Assembly: GCF_030690045.1 (NCBI RefSeq)
Contig: NZ_JAUYHK010000002.1
Coordinates: forward strand, 1-64,000
Source of the DNA: Thalassospira sp.
Lineage (GTDB): Bacteria > Pseudomonadota > Alphaproteobacteria > Rhodospirillales > Thalassospiraceae
Direction of reading: 5' to 3'
DNA: 64,000 bases
Shown here: positions 18,414 to 25,359 of the stretch, piece by piece
Numbering within the stretch: the first letter of the stretch is position 1
Layout: each line of letters opens with the position of its first letter
Translations under genes and position numbers: made by a program
The notes under the pieces: model-generated
Seen by the model: the letters and a program-made list of their open reading frames with translations, nothing else
Databases searched by the model: none
Told to the model about the DNA's origin: nothing

Positions 18414-18751
18414 CTCTTCCTCAAACTCTCATCCCGATACCGCAACATCGGGCCAAGGCCATATTCCAGCAAACGGTGCTCACCGGTCTGGATATCTGTC
18501 ATAAACGTCATCCCCGGCTGCAACGGTGCATACCGTCCACGCACCGTTAGATATTGCGGCATCAGTTCGATCCTGGCGAGATAAACCTGCCCCGGTTTTT
18601 TATCAATGATGGCATCGGGCGACATATCAATCACCATGCCATCAATCGCCCTGATCTTGGCGAACCCGAATGTCTCCACCTTGATTCGGGTTTTCTGGCC
18701 GATATCAAAAAATCCCGCGTCGCGGTTCGCCAGTATGATCTCTGCCACCAC
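18410..18751 (-). pseudogene. C-terminal remnant of a HlyD-family membrane fusion protein
   Basis: About 113 codons match the C-terminus of type I secretion membrane fusion proteins: VAEIILANRDAGFFDIGQ, RIKVETF, IDGMVIDMSPDAI, YLARIEL, LQPGMTFMTDIQTG, and RRLLEYGLGP-like and RDESLRKR endings. A stop codon (TGA) lies five codons upstream in frame, and the N-terminal membrane anchor, hairpin and lipoyl domains, normally 250-350 residues, are missing. No ABC exporter or TolC gene is present. It is therefore a truncated gene. Confidence 0.85.
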
Positions 18752-18841
18752 ATGCTGTCATCGAACGGATGTTTGGCCGCCTCAAGAACTTCTGGCGCAT
18801 TGCTGTCCGAGACGGCAAAAGGCGGCAAATTTTATGGCCGC

Positions 18842-18903
18842 ATGGATTTCCACACCATCAAGCAACAGCACAACCCCGACCAGAATCAAAAAGGACAGGG
18901 CAG
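18842..18903 (-). pseudogene. Remnant of a second terC-like gene
   Basis: These bases match 15766-15828 of the intact terC-like gene with few substitutions and encode ALSFLILVGVVLLLDGVEIH on the minus strand. The match stops at agca, where the sequence jumps to the region just upstream of the terC start. About 560 bp (intact-copy positions about 15829-16389) are deleted, with a 3-4 base microhomology at the join. The 3' end of the gene is also lost. Confidence 0.88.
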
Positions 18904-18935
18904 CAAATCCTGCGTGATCATGAAAGCCGGAATGG

Positions 18936-19046
18936 GATGTGGATCGCGCCGGATTAACGCAAGCGTGAATTGACGTTTTGATGCCGGGGACCGACAACTG
19001 TCATGCGGCCCGACCATCTGTAAAATCAGATTGTTAGCGACAGCAG
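18936..19046. repeat. Direct repeat, right copy
   Basis: The second copy of the 111-bp terC upstream region, with one base different from 16425-16535. Both copies end at the same point (gcgacagcag). Here the native ynjB-like gene follows, so the ancestral order was probably terC, this intergenic sequence, then ynjB. Confidence 0.92.
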
Positions 19047-19086
19047 ACAGAATTTGAATATGACATTTGCAACAGGGACAGGCGAT

Positions 19087-20319
19087 ATGCGGAAATTATG
19101 GGCGGGTTTGTGGATGGCAACGGCATTGGGGGCAACGGCGGTTTCCCCGGCACCGGCCCTTGCCGATCCGGCCCCCGATATTGGCAATTGGGACGCCGTT
19201 CTGGAACAGGCACGCGGCCAGACGGTTTATTGGCATGCCTGGGGCGGCGAACAACGCATCAATGATTATATCGCCTGGGCCGGAAAGCAGGTTAGCGACC
19301 GGTATGATGTCAGTGTTGTGCATGTCAAACTGACCGATACCGCCGATGCCGTCAGCAAGGTGGTATCGGAAAAAGCCGCCGGGATTGATGATGGGGCGGC
19401 GGTTGACCTGATCTGGATTAACGGCGAAAATTTTGCGGCGATGAAGCGCAATGGCCTGTTATTTGGCCCGTGGGTGGAACAGACCCCCAATTTCGCCTAT
19501 GTCGATGTCGAGGGTAAACCGACCGTTCGCAACGATTTCACCATTCCGACCGATGGTCTTGAGGCCCCGTGGGGCATGGCGCAATTCAGTTTTTATTACG
19601 ACAGCGCGCGCGTCACCGACACCCCCGATAGCGCACAGGCCTTGCTGGAATGGCTGGTGAAGCATCCGGGGCGGTTCACCTATCCGCAGCCGCCCGATTT
19701 TATGGGATCAAGTTTTTTGAAACAGATTCTGGTGGAGGTGGTGGCGGATGCGTCGGTATTGCAACAGCCCGCCGATCAAACCGATGCCGATGCGGTGCTG
19801 GCCCCGTTATGGGGGTATCTGGAAGATTTGCAGCCCTTGTTGTGGCAGGGGGGCAAGGCTTATCCGCAAAATGCCGCCAATATGCGTGCCCTGATGAATG
19901 ACGGGGCGATTGATATCGCCTTTTCCTTTAGCCCCGGCGAGGCATCCAGTTCGATTGCCAATTTTGAATTGCCCGATACGGTGCGTAGTTTTGTGTTTAC
20001 GGGCGGCACGCTGGGCAATACCAATTTTGTTGCCATTCCCTATAATGCCTCGGCCAAGGCCGGGGCGATGGTGCTGGCCGATTTCCTGATGTCACCCGAA
20101 GCCCAGGTGATGAAACAGGACCCGGATATTCTGGGCAGTTCCACCGTGCTGGACCTTGCCAAAATTCCGGACGATGTGCGCGCACAGTTTGAGGCGCTTG
20201 ATCTTGGCATTGCCACTCTGACCCCGCAAGAACTGGGCAAGGCATTGCCCGAACCCCATCCAAGCTGGATGGAGTTGGTGGAAACCGGCTGGCAAAGCCG
20301 GTATGGCGTGGCCCCATAA
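19087..20319 (+). CDS. ynjB: YnjB-family ABC transporter substrate-binding protein
   Basis: A periplasmic binding protein of 410 residues (signal peptide about 1-26, cleaved after ALA) resembling the YnjB family (COG4134 type). TVYWHAWGGEQRINDYI and DLIWINGENFAAMK are characteristic of this group within the iron/thiamine/polyamine-binding superfamily. The natural substrate is not established. The ATG at 19087 has purine-rich AGGGACAGG upstream and begins the signal peptide; ATG at 19060 is a weaker choice. First of three genes with its permease and ATPase. Confidence 0.87.
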   Translation: MRKLWAGLWMATALGATAVSPAPALADPAPDIGNWDAVLEQARGQTVYWHAWGGEQRINDYIAWAGKQVSDRYDVSVVHVKLTDTADAVSKVVSEKAAGIDDGAAVDLIWINGENFAAMKRNGLLFGPWVEQTPNFAYVDVEGKPTVRNDFTIPTDGLEAPWGMAQFSFYYDSARVTDTPDSAQALLEWLVKHPGRFTYPQPPDFMGSSFLKQILVEVVADASVLQQPADQTDADAVLAPLWGYLEDLQPLLWQGGKAYPQNAANMRALMNDGAIDIAFSFSPGEASSSIANFELPDTVRSFVFTGGTLGNTNFVAIPYNASAKAGAMVLADFLMSPEAQVMKQDPDILGSSTVLDLAKIPDDVRAQFEALDLGIATLTPQELGKALPEPHPSWMELVETGWQSRYGVAP

Positions 20320-20334
20320 GAAGGGGTGCCTTTT

Positions 20335-22050
20335 GTGCCGGATATTGCGCAAATCCGAAAACGGCCCGGCCTGTTGCGCCTAGCGCCCATCCTGACCGTT
20401 GCGGTGATGCTGGGGCCGGTCATTGCCGGGTTGATCGGCACAGTGTTGCCGGCCTTTGGCTATTTGCCGGTTCTGGGCGGGGATCATTTCCGCATTGATC
20501 CGTGGCGGGATCTGGCCGCGATGCCCGGTTTGGGGCAATCGATGCGGTTGTCGTTTGTCAACGGGCTGGCGGCGACCCTGATTTCCTTTGGGGCGGTGGT
20601 GCTGTTTTGTGCGGCATGGCAAGGCACGCGGTCCTTTGCCCTGATGCAGCGTGTGTTGTCGCCGATCCTGTCGGTTCCGCATGCGGCGGCGGCATTCGGG
20701 CTGGCGTTTCTGATTGCGCCGTCGGGCTGGATTGCGCGTATCTTTGCCAATATCGGCGGGTGGGATCGTCCGCCCGATATTCTGACGGTGCAGGATGGTT
20801 GGGGATTGGCGCTGATTGCCGGGCTGGTGGTCAAGGAAATTCCGTTTTTGCTGTTGATGACACTGGCCGCCCTGCCGCAGGCCGATGCGCAGCGCACGCA
20901 ACAGGTGGCGCTGACGCTGGGATATGGGCGGGTCAGTGGCTGGATCAAAACGGTGTTGCCGCACATTTATCCGCAAATCCGCCTGCCGGTTCTGGCGGTT
21001 CTGGCCTATTCGACATCGGTGGTCGATGTGGCGTTGATCCTGGCCCCGACCACGCCGCCGCCCCTGGCGGTGCGGATTGTGCAATGGCTGTCGGACCCGG
21101 ATTTATCCATGCGGTTTGTGGCGTCTGCCGGGGCGATGGCGCAATTGCTGTTGGTGCTGGCGGCGATGCTGGTCTGGGTGGCGGGCGAACGTGTGGTGGC
21201 GCATATGGGCTGTATCCTGACACAGGCCGGGCGGCGCGGGCGGCGCGACGGGGCGGTGCGCGGGGTTGCCGCCGCGATTGCCATGATCAGTGCGGCGGCG
21301 GTTTTTTTCGGGCTGGCCGGGTTGATGGTCTGGAGTTTTGCCGGATATTGGCGCTTTCCCGATCTGTTGCCCGAACACTGGAGCCTGCGCCTGTGGCAGC
21401 GGCAATTTGACGGGTTGATGATCACACTGGGCCAGACCGCCCTGATTGGGGCGCTGGCCGTGGGGATGGCGATTGTTCTGGTGCTGGCCTGTCTGGAACA
21501 GGAAGAACGTGGTGCCGGGCGGCCCGGTCGCCGGGGGATGGCGTTGATTTATGTGCCGCTTTTGGTGCCGCAGGTCAGTTTCATGTTCGGGATGCAGGTG
21601 TTTTTTACCTATATCGGGCTGGATCGGACCCTGATTTCGGTGGTGATTGGGCATCTGGTTTTTGTGTTGCCTTATGTGTTTCTGGCGCTGGCCGATCCGT
21701 TTCGCGCCCTGGACCGGCGATACGGGCAAACGGCCCTGTGTCTGGGGGCCGGGGCGAACAGGGTGTTTTGGCAGGTGCGTCTGCCGTTGTTGTTACGGGC
21801 GGTTCTGGTGGCGCTTGCCATCGGTTTTGCCGTCAGTATCGGGCAATATTTGCCGACATTGCTGATCGGGGCGGGGCGGTTTGCCACGATCACGACCGAG
21901 GCGGTAGCCCTTGCCGCAGGCGGCGACCGGCGCATGATTGGCATTTATGGCCTGTTGCAAATGATTTTGCCGTTTTGCGGATTTGTTCTGGCGATGATTG
22001 TGCCTGCCGTGCTGTTTCGCCACCGGCGCGGGATGGCGGCAGGAAAATAG
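20335..22050 (+). CDS. ynjC: YnjC-family fused ABC transporter permease
   Basis: A 571-residue inner-membrane permease made of two fused binding-protein-dependent permease halves (about 1-285 and 300-571), each with about six membrane segments. A coupling-loop pattern (LTLGYGRVSGWIKTVLPHIY and CLGAGANRVFWQVRLPLL) occurs in both halves. This fused design is typical of YnjC. A GTG at 20335 with AAGGGG 8 nt upstream is favoured; another GTG lies at 20326. Very GC-rich codon use. Confidence 0.88.
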   Translation: MPDIAQIRKRPGLLRLAPILTVAVMLGPVIAGLIGTVLPAFGYLPVLGGDHFRIDPWRDLAAMPGLGQSMRLSFVNGLAATLISFGAVVLFCAAWQGTRSFALMQRVLSPILSVPHAAAAFGLAFLIAPSGWIARIFANIGGWDRPPDILTVQDGWGLALIAGLVVKEIPFLLLMTLAALPQADAQRTQQVALTLGYGRVSGWIKTVLPHIYPQIRLPVLAVLAYSTSVVDVALILAPTTPPPLAVRIVQWLSDPDLSMRFVASAGAMAQLLLVLAAMLVWVAGERVVAHMGCILTQAGRRGRRDGAVRGVAAAIAMISAAAVFFGLAGLMVWSFAGYWRFPDLLPEHWSLRLWQRQFDGLMITLGQTALIGALAVGMAIVLVLACLEQEERGAGRPGRRGMALIYVPLLVPQVSFMFGMQVFFTYIGLDRTLISVVIGHLVFVLPYVFLALADPFRALDRRYGQTALCLGAGANRVFWQVRLPLLLRAVLVALAIGFAVSIGQYLPTLLIGAGRFATITTEAVALAAGGDRRMIGIYGLLQMILPFCGFVLAMIVPAVLFRHRRGMAAGK

Positions 22051-22064
22051 GACATGGGACCGAT

Positions 22065-22736
22065 ATGACTGAAACCACCGCCACCGCCACCGCCGCTGCC
22101 ACCGGATTGCGACTGGATCATGTCTGCCTGCGTCTTGACGGGCGGGTTCTGGTGGATCTGTCGCTTGCCATTGCACCGGGCGAGGTTGTGACCCTGATGG
22201 GGCCCAGCGGATCGGGGAAATCCAGCCTGCTTGCGTATATTTGCGGCCTGTTGCCGGTGGGGTTTGATGTTAGCGGGCAGGTGTTTTTAAACGGAATGTG
22301 TCTGAACCCGTTACCGCCGCAAGACCGCCATGTCGGCATATTGTTTCAGGATGATTTGCTGTTTCCGCATTTATCGGTGGCAGGCAATCTGGCCTTTGCC
22401 CTGCCGCCATCGGTGCGCGGGCGGGCCGCCCGGATGGCGCGGATCGAGGCGGCCCTTGAAACTGCGGGCCTTGGCGGATTTGCCGGGCGAGACCCGGCAA
22501 CCCTGTCGGGCGGGCAACGCGCACGGGTGGCGTTGATGCGGGTCTTGTTGTCCGAACCGTCTGTCTTGTTGCTGGATGAACCGTTTTCAAAACTGGATGT
22601 CGAACGGCGCGGGCAAATCCGGCAATTTGTCTTTGACCGGGCGCTGGAAAAATCATTGCCGGTTTTGATGGTGACCCATGACCCGGATGATGCAAGGGCG
22701 GCAGGCGGGCGGGTGATCAATCTTGGGCGTGATTGA
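22065..22736 (+). CDS. ynjD: YnjD-family ABC transporter ATP-binding protein
   Basis: A 223-residue ATPase powering the YnjBC transporter. Walker A GPSGSGKSS, Q-loop LFQDDLLFPH, signature LSGGQRARVAL, Walker B VLLLDEPFSKLD and the switch His in MVTHDPDDAR are all present. The start at 22065 lies 14 nt after ynjC and begins with a short Thr/Ala-rich stretch; the frame is open well upstream inside ynjC, but that part is not ATPase-like. Confidence 0.93.
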   Translation: MTETTATATAAATGLRLDHVCLRLDGRVLVDLSLAIAPGEVVTLMGPSGSGKSSLLAYICGLLPVGFDVSGQVFLNGMCLNPLPPQDRHVGILFQDDLLFPHLSVAGNLAFALPPSVRGRAARMARIEAALETAGLGGFAGRDPATLSGGQRARVALMRVLLSEPSVLLLDEPFSKLDVERRGQIRQFVFDRALEKSLPVLMVTHDPDDARAAGGRVINLGRD

Positions 22737-22812
22737 TCTAGCCACTGGTCAGTGGGCGAAATAGTCGCTAAATCGGGGGATCGTCGCCTGTGGGCGATAG
22801 GGCGGCAGAAGG

Positions 22813-23376
22813 ATGTCGGCAATGTTCCCCGAAGAAATGTTTCTTGTGGTTCCCGGCGCGTTTGATGCGGCAAGCTGTGATCGTCTGATTGATGGTTTTG
22901 CCGATCAGCTTGATGATGGCGGGCTGGTGCAGGGACAATCGGCCAGCCATATCCGCCGCAGCCAGATCGCCTGGTTTAACGAGGAGCAGGAACCCGTCGT
23001 GATGCGCCGGATCATTGATCTGGTCGCCGAGGCCAATCGCAGCTGTTTTGATTTCAACCTGACCGATTTTGCCGAAAATGCACAAATCGCCCGGTATGAA
23101 GGGGATCAACGCGGCCATTATGACTGGCACAGCGACACCGGGGCCAGCGACGTGGCCCGGCGTCGCAAACTGACACTGGTGGTCCAGTTATCGGACCCGG
23201 CGGATTATGACGGCGGGTTGCTGCAACTGAACCCGTCCGGGCATATTATTGATGCGCCGATGACACGCGGCACCGCCATTCTGTTTCCCAGTTTCGTTTT
23301 GCACCGGGTGGCGCCGACCACACAGGGCACGCGGTTTTCCCTGACCTGCTGGGTGCATGGGGCGCCGTTCCGGTAG
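22813..23376 (+). CDS. 2-oxoglutarate-Fe(II) dioxygenase (PKHD-type)
   Basis: A 187-residue cytoplasmic oxygenase. The iron ligands are His and Asp in HYDWHSD and His in VLHRVAP; the Arg in GTRFSL binds 2-oxoglutarate. The overall pattern (QIARYEGDQRGHYDWHSD, GGLLQLNPSG, GTAILFPSF) matches the PKHD hydroxylase group. Substrate unknown. An in-frame ATG at 22822 is an alternative start with a GAAGG 9 nt ahead. Convergent with, and 0 nt from, the Lrp-type gene. Confidence 0.88.
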   Translation: MSAMFPEEMFLVVPGAFDAASCDRLIDGFADQLDDGGLVQGQSASHIRRSQIAWFNEEQEPVVMRRIIDLVAEANRSCFDFNLTDFAENAQIARYEGDQRGHYDWHSDTGASDVARRRKLTLVVQLSDPADYDGGLLQLNPSGHIIDAPMTRGTAILFPSFVLHRVAPTTQGTRFSLTCWVHGAPFR

Positions 23377-23892
23377 TTATTCGGGCATCGGAATTTCCGG
23401 CCAGTCCTGTGTGATATCGGCCTGAACCGGGCGTTCAAGATAGGTGGACAGCACGACATAGCTGCGGGTGCCTATCACCCCGGGAAGAATATAAATTTGC
23501 GACAGCAGGGCCTCCAATGCCCGGGCATGTTCGGTCCTGACCTTGAGAATCAGGCAGGTATCACCGGCCACCGAGTGGATTTCCTCAATTTCAGGAAAGT
23601 CTGCGATTTTCATCATGCGCTGGCTTTTGCCCCAGCCTTCGGTATCGACATGAACAAAGGCAATGAAGGATTTGCCGATGGCGGGGCCGTCAAGCCGTGC
23701 CGATGTGCCTTGGATCACGCCGGATTTGCGCAGGCGTTTCACCCGTTCATGGACAGCCGGTGCCGACAGGCTGACGAGTCTTCCCAACTCGGTATAGGTG
23801 ATGGTCGCGTCTTTTACCAATGCCCCTAATATTTTTCGGTCAAACGGGTCCAGGGACAGGCTGCGCATTTCTTTTTGCTGAACAGGCTTCAT
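23377..23892 (-). CDS. Lrp/AsnC-family transcriptional regulator
   Basis: A 171-residue regulator with an N-terminal HTH (LDPFDRKILGALVKD, SAPAVHERVKRLRKSGVI) and a C-terminal amino acid-binding RAM domain (about 75-155, with VAGDTCLILKV). It diverges from ridA and rraA-like genes, which it probably controls in response to an amino acid; the 77-bp gap between 23893 and 23969 would hold the operator. Confidence 0.93.
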   Translation of the reverse strand: MKPVQQKEMRSLSLDPFDRKILGALVKDATITYTELGRLVSLSAPAVHERVKRLRKSGVIQGTSARLDGPAIGKSFIAFVHVDTEGWGKSQRMMKIADFPEIEEIHSVAGDTCLILKVRTEHARALEALLSQIYILPGVIGTRSYVVLSTYLERPVQADITQDWPEIPMPE

Positions 23893-23969
23893 AACTTTTC
23901 CATTCTGCCTTTTTTCGATTTCACAGAAAAATATAAGGCATATCCTGATTTTTGCAAAACAGGAGAGTT

Positions 23970-24359
23970 ATGATGATGACACATATTCGCAACCCAAATT
24001 CCGGCATTTACCGCGCAACAGATGATTATATCCACGCAATGGAGGTTGAGCTTCCAAGCCGGTTTTTATTCGTCAGCGGCACGATGGGATTGCGCGAAGA
24101 TGGGACGCCGGGCCGGAATCTGGCAGAACAGCTTGATCTGATATGGGGGAATATCCGCCGGATCCTTGCGGAGGCGGGGATGGGGATGGAGCATATCATT
24201 CGTGTCACAAGTTATTTGCGCGATGCGGATTTTGTGCAGCAAAATCAGGATGCCCGTGTAGCGGCACTTGATGGCCGGGCGGTGCCGGTGACCACCATTG
24301 TCGCCCAAACCCTTTCGGCAGAGTGGCTTGTGGAAATCGAAGTGATTGCAGCCGCCTGA
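23970..24359 (+). CDS. RidA/YjgF-family protein
   Basis: A 129-residue RidA-superfamily protein; members hydrolyse reactive enamine/imine intermediates from amino acid metabolism. Visible features are FVSGTMGLREDG, the NIRRILAEAGMGMEHIIRVTSYL stretch and VPVTTIVAQTL. The RidA catalytic Arg position appears as Arg in the C-terminal half only loosely, so it may belong to a paralogous group. The ATG at 23970 has AGGAGAG upstream. Divergent from the Lrp-type gene. Confidence 0.85.
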   Translation: MMMTHIRNPNSGIYRATDDYIHAMEVELPSRFLFVSGTMGLREDGTPGRNLAEQLDLIWGNIRRILAEAGMGMEHIIRVTSYLRDADFVQQNQDARVAALDGRAVPVTTIVAQTLSAEWLVEIEVIAAA

Positions 24360-24434
24360 CAGAAGGGATGTGCAGTTGCCTTGGGGATGGTATAATTGCA
24401 TACTTTTGTATCCAATTTAATCAGGGGCACGATC

Positions 24435-24926
24435 ATGAACCATCCGGTTTCCGCCGATTTCACCACTTGCGATCTTTATGATGATTATCTGGATGCTGCG
24501 CGTGTGGCATTGCCGGTGTTTCAGCATTTTGGCGGGCGCAAGAAATTTTCCGGCCTTGCCGTCACCGTCAAATGTTTCGAGGACAATTCCAGAATCAAGG
24601 AACTGGCCGGAACCGACGGGCGCGGCAAGGTGATGATGGTGGATGCCGGGGGATCGACCCGTTGTGCCGTTCTGGGTGATATGATTGCCGGGGATGCGCA
24701 GCGAAACGGCTGGGAAGGGGTGGTGATTTATGGCTGTGTCCGGGACCGGGTGGCATTGGCCGGCCTTGATATCGGGGTGATGGCGCTGGGCACCCTGCCG
24801 CGCAAATCCAGCCGCCGGGGCGAAGGCACGGTCAATATTCCCGTCACCCTTGCCAATATCCTGTGCACCCCCGATGACCGGGTTTTTGCCGATGAGGATG
24901 GTTTGTTGTTGCTGGACCCCGCGTAA
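24435..24926 (+). CDS. rraA: RraA-family protein
   Basis: A 162-residue protein of the RraA/HMG aldolase superfamily. TTCDLYDD, FGGRKKFSGLAVTVKCFEDN, GKVMMVDAGGSTRCAVLGD, NGWEGVVIYGCVRD and LGTLPRKS are the pattern of RraA, which inhibits RNase E, but close relatives are aldolases, so the molecular role is not certain. The ATG at 24435 has AGGGG nearby. It lies 75 nt after ridA and may be co-transcribed. Confidence 0.9.
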   Translation: MNHPVSADFTTCDLYDDYLDAARVALPVFQHFGGRKKFSGLAVTVKCFEDNSRIKELAGTDGRGKVMMVDAGGSTRCAVLGDMIAGDAQRNGWEGVVIYGCVRDRVALAGLDIGVMALGTLPRKSSRRGEGTVNIPVTLANILCTPDDRVFADEDGLLLLDPA

Positions 24927-25328
24927 TCAATAGCGTTCGAGGCGTTCGAGCAGGCGGGGATTGTTCCATTTGGGTTGCCGGTCTTCAAGGGCGGCTTCGT
25001 GGTGGGCAACGCTTTTGTTATCGGCGGTTTGTTTGTCGATCCGCAGATTGATCCAGCGCGGCACCAGTTCATTGTTGAAATCTTCCATCAGCATGACGGC
25101 GGCGGTTTCAAAATTGTCGAACGCGATGGTTTCGATTTCCGCGAAATAGGCCCCAAGGCAATCGGGCCGCAGGATCAACCGGTCCGGCACATAGCGCAAG
25201 GTGAGGCGGGCCGGAAAGACGACTGAACTGCCCTTGAGGGTGCCTTGCAACGTCACGACATAATCAAGGCCTGATCCGGGGTTTCCCTCGGTCAGTAACA
25301 GATTGCGTCTTTGAAAAATTTCCAGCAT
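24927..25328 (-). CDS. QueF-like T-fold protein lacking the catalytic cysteine
   Basis: A 133-residue protein resembling NADPH-dependent 7-cyano-7-deazaguanine reductase (QueF). RYVPD (45-49), a strand LILRPDCLGAYFAEIE, FE at 73-74 and VPRWINLRI (89-97) match the QueF order. In place of the SLCP-TGQPDFA catalytic loop there is TLQGTLKGSSVVFPA (26-40), with no Cys or Asp, and the His before the substrate-binding Glu is Phe73. It is therefore unlikely to reduce preQ0. The match is from memory of the family, so the name is tentative. Start at ATG 25328. Confidence 0.5.
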   Translation of the reverse strand: MLEIFQRRNLLLTEGNPGSGLDYVVTLQGTLKGSSVVFPARLTLRYVPDRLILRPDCLGAYFAEIETIAFDNFETAAVMLMEDFNNELVPRWINLRIDKQTADNKSVAHHEAALEDRQPKWNNPRLLERLERY

Positions 25329-25359
25329 GGCGGTGTTCCGTTTATCGTCGTTAAAACAA

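Larger units (their letters stand above)
16536..18935. mobile_element. Acquired AT-rich segment bracketed by direct repeats
   Basis: Between two 111-bp direct repeats lie two genes for exported proteins, the 3' end of a membrane fusion protein gene and a terC remnant. Base composition in 16560-17680 is far more AT-rich than all surrounding DNA. No integrase, transposase or terminal inverted repeat was found. The arrangement is what single-crossover integration of a circular DNA sharing the terC region would leave. This is inference from the layout. Confidence 0.6.

Noticed and set aside
16536-18935. Insertion sequence or prophage
   Set aside because: No transposase, integrase or terminal inverted repeats were found; the direct repeats are native terC upstream DNA rather than element ends.
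21738-22064. Upstream extension of the ynjD frame into ynjC
   Set aside because: The extra residues are a shadow of ynjC; ATPase homology starts at 22065.
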